The notes under the pieces were generated by a model. It searched no databases and was not told where the DNA came from. It saw only the letters and a list, made by a program, of their open reading frames with translations. The translations under genes and the position numbers were made by a program. Source: Clostridiales bacterium (lineage in GTDB: Bacteria > Bacillota_A > Clostridia > Christensenellales > Aristaeellaceae). Taken from it: a stretch of 7,152 nucleotides of DNA. Below, piece after piece: positions 1 to 7,152 of the stretch (its first letter is position 1; the number at the start of each line of letters is the position of its first letter). The DNA lies in contig JAAYZL010000068.1 of NCBI GenBank assembly GCA_012514855.1, positions 1 through 7,152 of the forward strand. Reading direction: 5' to 3'.

Positions 1-1
1 A

Positions 2-20
2 ACGGCATACCAAATGCCGT
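2..20. repeat. Short perfect hairpin at the left edge
   Basis: A 7-bp perfect inverted repeat, ACGGCAT (2-8) and ATGCCGT (14-20), encloses the 5-nt loop ACCAA. It lies about 75 nt downstream of the GNAT stop codon on the minus strand, so it could be part of a terminator for that gene. The window ends before any T-run could be seen. It could equally belong to the leader or operator region of a gene to the left. Confidence 0.45.
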
Positions 21-33
21 GAAAGCGCTTTCC
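20..33. promoter_or_regulatory. Palindromic LacI/CcpA-type (cre-like) operator
   Basis: GAAAGCGCTTTC at 21-32 is a perfect 12-bp palindrome centred on CG, the form typical of operators bound by LacI-family regulators, including CcpA. With its flanks it reads TGAAAGCGCTTTCC, which fits the cre consensus TGWNANCGNTNWCA at every position but the last. It sits in the intergenic space left of the GNAT gene, so it most likely controls a gene beyond the left edge, perhaps for carbohydrate use. I see no convincing -35/-10 pair inside the window. The palindrome is observed; the regulator is inferred. Confidence 0.5.
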
Positions 34-94
34 CGGCAATTGTTCGATCAAATGCTTCCCTCCATCCGCTGCCGGCCTGGCAAAACGAGCCCTT

Positions 95-559
95 TCAGCG
101 GTTTATATCGTCGACGAACGCCGCATTTCTGGCGGTGGCCTGCACCCAGGCCGGCCGAAAGCCGCTGCGTATGGCGTTGCGCGCCGAGGCGATGTTCGGC
201 CACGCGCAGCAATAAAAGGGCACCAAGCCGCGCGCCATGACCACCGCCGCCAGGCGGCTGGTTGACGCGGCCGCGACGCCATGCCGGCGGTATGCGGGTA
301 ACACATCCACGCCGATTTGCCACATCGTGTCGCAGCCGGCCGAGCAGCCGGCCAGACCGATCAGCCGATCGCCGTCGGACGCGCCGGCCGCCATCCGATC
401 CAGGTGACGCCGCTGCACGCATAGCGCATTGCTCCACTCCGGCGGGTACAGCGGCGGGAAACCGTCGGCATACAGCAGCCGCACCTCATAGGGGCAGGGC
501 AACGCGCGCAGCACATCGGCGTCCGTCAAAAAGCACTCGGCCAAAAAGCGCATACGCAT
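95..559 (-). CDS. GNAT family N-acetyltransferase, probably N-terminally truncated
   Basis: This 154-residue product carries a GNAT fold, which transfers an acetyl group from acetyl-CoA to an amine; the substrate is unknown. The acetyl-CoA pyrophosphate-binding motif A is VDVLPAYRRHGVA at residues 84-96 (R91, R92, G94, A96). It is followed by a motif B-like stretch with N122 and SARNAIRSGF (125-134). The segment PCPYEVRLL (21-29) and WSNALC (42-47) resemble the C-terminal half of longer clostridial GNAT proteins of about 250 residues, in which a domain of roughly 100 residues precedes this part. That domain is missing: the nitroreductase stop lies 29 nt upstream. The reading frame is open back to a stop at 773-775 but has no ATG, GTG or TTG in that stretch, and no Shine-Dalgarno sequence precedes the ATG at 559 (an alternative ATG is at 553). 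It may therefore be a remnant rather than a working gene. Family assignment is fairly sure; truncation is inferred from memory of relatives. Confidence 0.75.
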   Translation of the reverse strand: MRMRFLAECFLTDADVLRALPCPYEVRLLYADGFPPLYPPEWSNALCVQRRHLDRMAAGASDGDRLIGLAGCSAGCDTMWQIGVDVLPAYRRHGVAAASTSRLAAVVMARGLVPFYCCAWPNIASARNAIRSGFRPAWVQATARNAAFVDDINR

Positions 560-588
560 ACCGCGGCGCGCCCGGGTGCAGAAGCTAC

Positions 589-1137
589 CTATCCGATAAA
601 CGATATCTTGCTCTCGTCGGGCTCGTGGGGCGGCTTTTTGGTGTTCGCGTAGCCCAGCAGCACCGAGCAGCCGAACACATAGCCCTCGGGAAAGCCCAGC
701 CGGGCGATGAATTCGGCGCCGCGCCCGCCCGAGAGCGGCAGGCTGGCCATGCCGCAGATCACGCTGCCGATGCTAAGCGACGCGGCCGCCAGCGCGATGC
801 TTTGGCACACGATGCCGCAGTCGAGTTCCGCGCCCGGCTGAATCGGCACTACCACCATTGCCGGCGCGCCGTAGAAGATCCGGCCGCCGCGCCCCATGAT
901 GCGGTTGTAGGCCGACTGGTCGTCCATGGCCTTGAGGATGCGCATCCCCTCGGCTTCAAACTCGTCCATCAACCGTTGATCCCTAACGACGATCGCGCGC
1001 CACGGCTGGTTGTTCATGCCGCTGGGCGACTGCACGGCCGCCAGCGCGATCGCGCGCAGCGCCTCGTCGGGCAGCCGGTCGGGCTTGAAGTCGCGGCAGG
1101 AGTAGCGGTCGGCGATCACCCGGAGCGTCTCGTTCAT
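589..1137 (-). CDS. Nitroreductase family protein (FMN-dependent oxidoreductase)
   Basis: A 182-residue cytosolic flavoprotein of the small nitroreductase type, which uses NAD(P)H and bound FMN to reduce nitroaromatics, quinones or similar acceptors; the physiological substrate cannot be told from sequence. The N-terminal FMN phosphate-binding pattern RYSCR (11-15) has the family's R-x-S-x-R. SPSGMNNQPW (37-46) is the conserved segment over the flavin, and YGAPAMVVV (89-97) and DCGIVCQSIALAAASLSIG (106-124) match the core strand and dimer helix. The family ending with GY-x-N and a proline-rich tail is seen at 162-170. I place the start at the ATG at 1137, because GAGGGGG at 1147-1153 sits 9 nt upstream as a ribosome binding site. 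A longer frame from a GTG at 1155 would put that site inside the coding sequence. It follows clpC across a 62-nt gap containing a hairpin, and no own promoter is visible. Confidence 0.9.
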   Translation of the reverse strand: MNETLRVIADRYSCRDFKPDRLPDEALRAIALAAVQSPSGMNNQPWRAIVVRDQRLMDEFEAEGMRILKAMDDQSAYNRIMGRGGRIFYGAPAMVVVPIQPGAELDCGIVCQSIALAAASLSIGSVICGMASLPLSGGRGAEFIARLGFPEGYVFGCSVLLGYANTKKPPHEPDESKISFIG

Positions 1138-1146
1138 TCGGGTATT

Positions 1147-1153
1147 CCCCCTC
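1147..1153 (-). promoter_or_regulatory. Ribosome binding site of the nitroreductase gene
   Basis: The minus strand reads GAGGGGG, 9 nt before the ATG at 1137. This decides for that ATG over the GTG at 1155, which overlaps the purine tract and has only hairpin sequence upstream. Confidence 0.7.
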
Positions 1154-1161
1154 ACTTTATT

Positions 1162-1194
1162 AAGCCAATCGGGCGCGGCGCACCCGATTGGCTT
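1162..1194 (-). terminator. Strong hairpin after clpC, terminator-like
   Basis: A perfect 12-bp stem, AAGCCAATCGGG (1162-1173) paired with CCCGATTGGCTT (1183-1194), has a 9-nt loop and begins 6 nt after the clpC stop codon on the minus strand. Its position fits a transcription terminator for the ctsR operon. The sequence after the stem is only TTAATAAAG, a poor U-tract. It may therefore terminate incompletely, or act mainly to stabilise the mRNA end, letting some transcripts continue into the nitroreductase gene, whose ribosome binding site starts 9 nt past the stem. Confidence 0.6.
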
Positions 1195-1199
1195 GTGAT

Positions 1200-3644
<2,445 letters not shown>

Positions 3645-3664
3645 GGGTTGCCTCCGTTGTTTAT

Positions 3665-4690
3665 TCAGTTTGCGACCAGCTCGGAAAGCTGCTCCCGCAG
3701 GAGCGTTGCGCGAAGTATCTCCCCCTCGCGCTCGCCGATCAGTTTTCCCGCGCGGACCGCGAGCGAGCCGGGCTGCAGATCCATCATCATGCAGTCGAGC
3801 GCGCGCAGCGGCGCGTGCAGATAGCCCATGCTCGCGGCGTAGCGGATGTCCGAATAGCGGCGCATCAGCTCCTTGGCGGACATGAGCCGCGCGTTCAGCG
3901 TCTCGCCCCAGGAGCGCAAAAGCTTGTCCTGAAGCGCCATCATGTCTTTTTTCTCGGCGCGCTCGCGCATCGTGCGCTCGTGGCCGACGATCTGCTCGGT
4001 CGCGGCGACCAGAGAGCGGATCACGTCCTCCTCGCTGCGCCCGAGCGTCACCTGGTTCGAGAGCTGGTACAGATTCCCCTGCGCCTCGCTGCCCTCGCCG
4101 TACAGCCCGCGGACGGTCAGCCCGAGCTTCGCGACCGCCTGCATCACGGCGCCGATCTGCCCGCTCTCCGAGAGCGCCGGCAGGTGCAGCATCGCGGACG
4201 CGCGCATACCGGTTCCGACGTTCGTCGGGCAGCTCGTGAGATACCCCCACTGCGGGTCGAACGCGTAGCAGCTCTTTTCGCCGAGCGCGTCGTCGGCCGT
4301 GAACGCGAGCTCCGCCGTGCGCTCGATCTGCATGCCGGGGAGAAGCCCCTGTATCCTGAGGTGATCCTCCTCGTTGAGCATCACCGAGACCGTCTCGCCG
4401 GACGAGATCAGGGCCGCCGAGCGCTGCGGGTATTTCAGAAGGTCGTAGCTGATCAGGTGGTGCTCGACGAGCTGTCGGCGCTGGTCGTCCCCCAGGTCGC
4501 TCACGCGCAACAGCTTGAACGCGCCCCCCTCGGGGCCCTCGAGCATCGCCTCGTGCGCGCGGGAGATCACCTCGTCCGCGTATTCCTTCGTCAGCTTCGG
4601 GGAAAACGGTATGTCCCGGTAGTTCCTCGCAAGCCGGACGCGGCTTGAGAGTACGACGTCCTGCTCGGGCGCCTGCACGTGCTCATGCAT
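3665..4690 (-). CDS. mcsB: Protein arginine kinase McsB
   Basis: A 341-residue protein arginine kinase related to phosphagen kinases. It transfers phosphate from ATP to arginines of CtsR and of damaged proteins, and phosphoarginine is then read by ClpC as a degradation tag. SSRVRLARN (15-23) is the nucleotide-binding S-x-R-x-R start of the catalytic domain. NEEDHLRIQ (106-114) carries a catalytic-type glutamate, TSCPTNVGTGMRA (152-164) has the phosphagen-kinase cysteine at C154, and GEGSEAQGNLYQLSNQVTLG (198-217) is the flexible substrate loop with a second glutamate. The start at the ATG at 4690 gives the normal N-terminus and overlaps the end of mcsA by 8 nt, with GGAGG at 4699-4703 8 nt upstream; a longer frame begins inside mcsA in another reading phase and is spurious. 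The C-terminal allosteric R-D-x-x-R-A motif appears here as GEILRA (323-328), lacking the first arginine. McsB is expected to act with McsA encoded just before it. Confidence 0.96.
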   Translation of the reverse strand: MHEHVQAPEQDVVLSSRVRLARNYRDIPFSPKLTKEYADEVISRAHEAMLEGPEGGAFKLLRVSDLGDDQRRQLVEHHLISYDLLKYPQRSAALISSGETVSVMLNEEDHLRIQGLLPGMQIERTAELAFTADDALGEKSCYAFDPQWGYLTSCPTNVGTGMRASAMLHLPALSESGQIGAVMQAVAKLGLTVRGLYGEGSEAQGNLYQLSNQVTLGRSEEDVIRSLVAATEQIVGHERTMRERAEKKDMMALQDKLLRSWGETLNARLMSAKELMRRYSDIRYAASMGYLHAPLRALDCMMMDLQPGSLAVRAGKLIGEREGEILRATLLREQLSELVAN

Positions 4691-5237
4691 GCCTCTCCCC
4701 TCCCTCCTCGTCCGCCTTCGCGGGCTCGAGTTGCTGCTTGAGGCTGCGAATCTGGTCGCGAAGCCGCGCGGCCTCCTCGTATTCCTCGTCCGCAATCGAC
4801 CTGATGAGCTCCTGCCGGAGCCTGTCGAGGTTCATCCGGATCGACACGTCGCTCTTGACGCCTCCGGGGATTCTCCCGGCGTGCTGCGTGTTTCCGTGCA
4901 CGCGCATAAGCAGCGCCTCCAGCGGCTTTTTGAACTCCCCATAGCAGTGCGCGCAGCCGAACATGCCGGTCTTCTGGAAGGTCTGGTAGGTCGTCCCGCA
5001 CGTCGCGCACTTGAGCTGTGGTCCCTCCTCCGCCCGCTCGACGTCCGACGCGCCGATCCCCGCCGACTCGAGAAACCCGCTGATCAGCCCCGCGAGGTTC
5101 GAAAAGTCGAGCCCCGGAAGCTGCTTCTGGTATTTTGCCATGCACACCGGGCAGAGATTCCGCTCTGTTTTTTCCTCTCCGGTGATCGCCGTCAGATGGA
5201 ATTTCGCGGGCCGGATTGAGCACTCTTCACACATCAT
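4683..5237 (-). CDS. mcsA: McsA, zinc-binding activator of the McsB kinase (UvrB/UvrC motif protein)
   Basis: A 184-residue cytosolic adaptor that binds and activates McsB and modulates CtsR. Four C-x-x-C pairs form two zinc sites: C3/C6 with C29/C32, and C77/C80 with C95/C98. HGNTQHAGRIPG (114-125) is a conserved linker. A UVR coiled-coil motif covers about 136-171 (LDRLRQELIRSIADEEYEEA region), comparable to the middle domain of ClpC. Two adjacent ATG codons (5237 and 5234) can start it; GGAGGGAGG at 5246-5254 supports either. The first ATG overlaps the 3' end of ctsR by 11 nt, and the TGA stop overlaps the start of mcsB by 8 nt, so the three genes are translationally coupled. The length and motif order match the family and all eight zinc cysteines are present. 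Confidence 0.95.
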   Translation of the reverse strand: MMCEECSIRPAKFHLTAITGEEKTERNLCPVCMAKYQKQLPGLDFSNLAGLISGFLESAGIGASDVERAEEGPQLKCATCGTTYQTFQKTGMFGCAHCYGEFKKPLEALLMRVHGNTQHAGRIPGGVKSDVSIRMNLDRLRQELIRSIADEEYEEAARLRDQIRSLKQQLEPAKADEEGGERHA

Positions 5238-5709
5238 GGCGCACGCCTCCCTCCAGATTCCGAAATACCTGCTGCAACATATTCCGAAACACCGCGGCCC
5301 TCAACACGTCCTTCGCGCTGATCGGCAGCGCCAGCGCGTTTCTGGAGACCGCCGCGCGCATCAGGGACGCCTCGCGGCCGTTTACGATCTTCCGGTCCTG
5401 CAGATGCGCGATGATCGCGCAGGCGGAGTCCTCGTCGACGGCGTTGCCGATCCGCGTGAGCAGCGCGTTCAACAGGTTTTCCTCGGAGCGCTCGCACATG
5501 CGCACGATCCGGACATAGCCGCCGCCGCCGCGCCTGGACTCGATGATATAGCCGTGATCGACGGAAAAGCGCGTCGCGAGCACATAGTTGATCTGCGAGG
5601 GCGCGCAGCCGAAGTGCTGCGCCAGCTCGTTGCGGCGCACCTCGATGTGCGTCTCCTCGTCCATCAGCTCCTTGATGAAGCGCTCGATGGAATCGCTCAA
5701 TTGAGCCAT
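5227..5709 (-). CDS. ctsR: Transcriptional repressor CtsR
   Basis: A 160-residue dimeric repressor of class III heat-shock genes (clpC operon, often clpP and clpE). The N-terminal winged helix-turn-helix covers about 20-70, with ELAQHFGCAPSQINYVLATR (28-47) as the recognition part. The glycine-rich wing SRRGGGGYVRI (58-68) is the diagnostic CtsR signature: the tetraglycine loop is the heat-sensing element and an arginine of this wing (R59 or R60 here) is the known type of site for McsB phosphorylation. The C-terminal part (about 75-150) is the dimerisation and McsB-contact domain. I start at the ATG at 5709, because GAGGTGA (5717-5723) is 7 nt upstream; a TTG at 5715 in the same frame is only 1 nt from that site. 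It is the first gene of the operon, with promoter and operator directly upstream, so it is autoregulated. The 3' end overlaps mcsA by 11 nt. Confidence 0.96.
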   Translation of the reverse strand: MAQLSDSIERFIKELMDEETHIEVRRNELAQHFGCAPSQINYVLATRFSVDHGYIIESRRGGGGYVRIVRMCERSEENLLNALLTRIGNAVDEDSACAIIAHLQDRKIVNGREASLMRAAVSRNALALPISAKDVLRAAVFRNMLQQVFRNLEGGVRHDV

Positions 5710-5716
5710 GCTCAAC

Positions 5717-5723
5717 TCACCTC
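5717..5723 (-). promoter_or_regulatory. Ribosome binding site of ctsR
   Basis: The minus strand reads GAGGTGA, seven bases complementary to the 16S rRNA tail, 7 nt before the ATG at 5709. This spacing favours that ATG over the TTG at 5715. Confidence 0.75.
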
Positions 5724-5731
5724 TTTCAAAC

Positions 5732-5745
5732 GGTCAACGGTCAAA
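5732..5745. promoter_or_regulatory. Tandem CtsR-type half-sites in the leader
   Basis: On the plus strand two heptads stand directly next to each other, GGTCAAC (5732-5738) and GGTCAAA (5739-5745), with a 7-bp period instead of the 10-bp period of the CtsR consensus. They lie between the predicted transcription start and the ctsR ribosome binding site, in opposite orientation to the box at 5749-5765. The second heptad pairs with TTGACC (5750-5755) as a 6-bp inverted repeat. They probably strengthen repression, but binding is inferred from the motif only. Confidence 0.5.
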
Positions 5746-5748
5746 TTA

Positions 5749-5765
5749 ATTGACCATCCCTGACT
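5749..5765 (-). promoter_or_regulatory. CtsR operator box
   Basis: The minus strand reads AGTCAGG-GAT-GGTCAAT, matching the CtsR consensus RGTCAAA-NAN-RGTCAAA at 14 of 17 positions with the correct 10-bp period. It begins one base after the -10 hexamer and covers the predicted transcription start, a position from which a repressor would block RNA polymerase. It controls ctsR-mcsA-mcsB-clpC. Confidence 0.7.
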
Positions 5766-5794
5766 ATTATAGCAGCGGATGGTCAAAAAAGCAA
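5766..5794 (-). promoter_or_regulatory. Promoter of the ctsR-mcsA-mcsB-clpC operon
   Basis: The minus strand has -35 TTGCTT (5794-5789), a 17-bp spacer and a perfect -10 TATAAT (5771-5766), a SigA-type vegetative promoter. Transcription would start near 5759-5760, giving a leader of about 50 nt before ctsR. A TTTGACC half-site (GGTCAAA on the plus strand, 5781-5787) lies inside the spacer, and the main operator follows the -10 directly. Confidence 0.8.
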
Positions 5795-5820
5795 GCGGTT
5801 TTGAAATGTTTACGCTCCGC
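5785..5820 (-). terminator. Weak candidate terminator of ispDF-mtnN
   Basis: On the minus strand GCGGAGCG (5820-5813) can pair with CGCTTGC (5797-5791) through about seven pairs, including one G-U pair and one bulged G, followed by six T (5790-5785). The stem includes the last codons of mtnN, and the T-run abuts the ctsR -35 region. The 15-nt loop and imperfect stem make this a weak call. Confidence 0.3.
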
Positions 5821-6508
5821 TCATGCGCGCCATGAATTCCAACGCCAGTTCCGCGGAATTCTTCGCCGCGAGCGGCAGAAATTCCGCGTAGGTCAGGTGC
5901 GCGCCCTCGTCCCCGCCGTCGGAAATCGCGCGCAGGACGGCGCAGCGGATGCCGTTCAGGTGGCAGATCTGCGCGACCGCGCCGGCCTCCATCTCGCACG
6001 CGCGGGCGTCGAACAGCCGGACGATCTCCTTCTTCCGCGCGGACGCAGCGACGAACTGGTCGCCGGAGGCGATGCGCGCGGGGACGGCGCGGATTCCCGG
6101 CAGCGCTTCCGCCGCGCGGAGGATTGCCTCCCTCGCGTCCCGGTCGAGCGGGAAATGGATCAAGTTGACGGTCGAGACCATGCCGGGAGGGTCGCCGAGC
6201 GCGGTCGTGTCCACGTCGTGCTGCACGACGTCCGTCCCGACCGCGATGTCGCCTACGCCGAGCTCCGGGCTCAGCGAGCCCGCGACGCCGGTGTTCAGGA
6301 TCAATTCGGGCTTGAAAATGAGCGCCATCGTCTGCGCGCACGCCGCGGCGTTGACCTTGCCGATGCCGCACTTCGAGGCGACGACGTCGACTCCCATCAG
6401 CCTCCCGGAAATGTACTCTATGCCGCTCTCGACCCGCTTGACGGGGCCCTCAATTCTTTCGAGGATGCGGTCGACCTCGATCCGCATCGCGCCGATGATC
6501 CCGATCAC
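5810..6508 (-). CDS. mtnN: 5'-methylthioadenosine/S-adenosylhomocysteine nucleosidase
   Basis: A 232-residue cytosolic N-glycosidase that hydrolyses methylthioadenosine and S-adenosylhomocysteine to adenine plus methylthioribose or S-ribosylhomocysteine, clearing inhibitors of methyltransferases and polyamine synthesis and feeding methionine salvage or the LuxS step. The start IGIIGAM (2-8) with E11, SGDQF (148-152), the ribose-binding EMEA (172-175; M173, E174) and RAISD (193-197) with the catalytic acid D197 all match the well-studied E. coli enzyme, with E174 and D197 falling at the same numbers. The length is normal (E. coli 232). The start is a GTG at 6508 that overlaps the ispDF stop as GTGA, with GGGAGG at 6518-6523 9 nt upstream, so it is translationally coupled to ispDF. 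The gene ends 101 nt before ctsR. Nothing in it looks damaged. Confidence 0.96.
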   Translation of the reverse strand: MIGIIGAMRIEVDRILERIEGPVKRVESGIEYISGRLMGVDVVASKCGIGKVNAAACAQTMALIFKPELILNTGVAGSLSPELGVGDIAVGTDVVQHDVDTTALGDPPGMVSTVNLIHFPLDRDAREAILRAAEALPGIRAVPARIASGDQFVAASARKKEIVRLFDARACEMEAGAVAQICHLNGIRCAVLRAISDGGDEGAHLTYAEFLPLAAKNSAELALEFMARMSGA

Positions 6509-7152
6509 GCGCCGGCGCCTCCCTTCGTGAGCAGCACGGCCGCCTGCGCGGAAATGCCCTCTTCCCTGCCCTCGAAGCCCATGCGCTCCGTCGTCGTCGC
6601 CTTGACGTTCGCGCAGTCATAGTCGACGCCGAGCGCCTCCGCGAGGTTCAGCCGCATCTCTTCCATAAACGGCGCGAGCTTCGGGCGCTGGGCCGCGACC
6701 ACGACGTCGGCATTGACGACGGAATAGCCCTTTTCGCGGACGAGCCGCATGACCCTCGCGAGCAGAAGCAAAGACGAGATGCCCTCGAACGCCTCGTCCG
6801 CGTCCGGGAAGTGGCGGCCTATGTCGCCCTCGCCGATCGCGCCCAGCAGCGCGTCCATCAGCGCGTGCACGGCGACGTCCGCGTCGGAGTGGCCGTCGAG
6901 CCCAGCCTCGTGCGGAATTTCGACGCCGCAGAGGATCAGCGCCCTGCCCTTCACCAGCCTGTGCGCGTCGTAGCCGATGCCGATTCGCGAAGCGAAGCCC
7001 TGCGACATCCTCATAAAATCCTCCCGCGTCGTGAGCTTGATGTTCAAGGCCGCGTCCGGCGCCTCGAACAGGCAGACCTCGCCCCAGCAGCGCTCGTAGA
7101 TGTCGGCGTCGTCGGTCGCGCTCCAGCCGCGCTCCCTCGCGTGCTCGTACGC
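6505..7152 (-). CDS. ispDF: Bifunctional IspD/IspF (MEP cytidylyltransferase / MEcPP synthase), 3' part
   Basis: A fusion of two enzymes of the non-mevalonate isoprenoid pathway; 215 residues lie in the window and the 5' end is beyond the right edge. Fragment residues 1-47 are the C-terminus of IspD, which makes CDP-methylerythritol from MEP and CTP: ATDDADIYE (12-20) and NIKLTTRED (37-45) match the family's T-D-(E/D)-A and N-I-K-x-T motifs, the latter with an active-site lysine. From about residue 56 a complete IspF follows, which cyclises CDP-ME 2-phosphate to MEcPP: GYDAHRL (60-66) and GHSDADVAVHALMDALLGA (87-105) hold the metal ligands D62, H64 and H96, and TTTERMGF (186-193) binds the cytidine phosphates. 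No stop separates the two, and the junction is only about eight residues. Reading IspF alone from the TTG at 7047 is wrong, as that codon is a leucine of the IspD tail; an internal ATG at 7014 with an SD sequence is possible (see findings). The TGA overlaps mtnN by 4 nt. Confidence 0.92.
   Translation of the reverse strand, partial: AYEHARERGWSATDDADIYERCWGEVCLFEAPDAALNIKLTTREDFMRMSQGFASRIGIGYDAHRLVKGRALILCGVEIPHEAGLDGHSDADVAVHALMDALLGAIGEGDIGRHFPDADEAFEGISSLLLLARVMRLVREKGYSVVNADVVVAAQRPKLAPFMEEMRLNLAEALGVDYDCANVKATTTERMGFEGREEGISAQAAVLLTKGGAGA
7014..7025 (-). promoter_or_regulatory. Possible internal ribosome binding site and start for IspF
   Basis: Within the fused gene the minus strand reads GGGAGG (7025-7020), 5 nt, then ATG (7014-7012), just before the IspF domain, with a second ATG at 7008. 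This could let ribosomes make free IspF besides the fusion, or be a trace of formerly separate genes. It may also be chance, since the bases encode the conserved R-E-D of the IspD tail. Confidence 0.35.

Noticed and set aside
3645..4250. N-terminal extension of ClpC to 1016 residues
   Set aside because: The extra 202 residues overlap mcsB in another phase and look like noise. The ATG at 3644 has a good SD and the standard ClpC N-terminus.
4691..4795. N-terminal extension of McsB to 376 residues
   Set aside because: The added 35 residues come from the mcsA coding region in another frame, are Arg/Ser-rich noise, and do not match McsB proteins.
5710..5809. CIRCE element for HrcA control of the ctsR operon
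   Set aside because: No TTAGCACTC-N9-GAGTGCTAA pattern is present; the repeats there are of the CtsR type.
5750..6622. Plus-strand open frame of 290 codons over mtnN
   Set aside because: Antisense to mtnN with all its catalytic residues; it starts inside the ctsR promoter and has no family resemblance.
6505..7047. Separate ispF gene starting with TTG at 7047
   Set aside because: The TTG encodes a leucine just before the NIK motif of IspD, the frame is open upstream to the window edge with clear IspD sequence, and no SD precedes it.

Overview
The window is GC-rich, and every gene I can support lies on the minus strand, so transcription runs from the right edge to the left. The central ctsR-mcsA-mcsB-clpC cluster is a hallmark of Bacillota (Firmicutes). 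The high GC, an IspD-IspF fusion and a clostridial-looking GNAT protein suggest a GC-rich member of the Clostridia, possibly from a gut or other anaerobic metagenome. This placement is inference; there is no rRNA or other taxonomic marker in the window.

Layout, in transcription order. (1) 7152-6505: the 3' part of a bifunctional ispDF gene of the MEP isoprenoid pathway. The IspD portion runs off the right edge and is fused in frame to a complete IspF domain. (2) 6508-5810: mtnN, the MTA/SAH nucleosidase, coupled to ispDF by a 4-nt GTGA overlap. (3) 5809-5710: an intergenic region with a near-consensus promoter (TTGCTT-17 bp-TATAAT), a CtsR-type operator just downstream of the -10, and three further GGTCAA half-sites. 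(4) 5709-1200: the heat-shock/protein quality control operon ctsR-mcsA-mcsB-clpC, with overlaps of 11 and 8 nt and then a 20-nt gap. (5) 1194-1162: a perfect 12-bp stem hairpin after clpC. (6) 1137-589: a small nitroreductase-family FMN flavoprotein. (7) 559-95: a GNAT acetyltransferase that appears to have lost its N-terminal domain. (8) 94-1: an intergenic stretch with a LacI/CcpA-like perfect palindrome and two other inverted repeats, probably control sequence for a gene beyond the left edge.

How the genes work together: CtsR represses its own operon by binding GGTCAAA-type heptads. McsB, activated by the zinc protein McsA, phosphorylates arginines on CtsR and on damaged proteins, marking them for the ClpC unfoldase and its partner ClpP (not in the window). 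ispDF and mtnN are housekeeping genes placed directly upstream of the stress operon. The nitroreductase and GNAT genes downstream have no visible promoter and may depend on read-through.

I found no CRISPR array, tRNA, rRNA, transposase or phage gene, and nothing that amounts to a new biological system. The points most worth a second look are the unusual arrangement of the CtsR half-sites, the IspDF fusion with a possible internal IspF start, the truncated GNAT, a possible codon-usage break inside clpC, the diverged McsB allosteric motif, and the palindrome-rich left edge.
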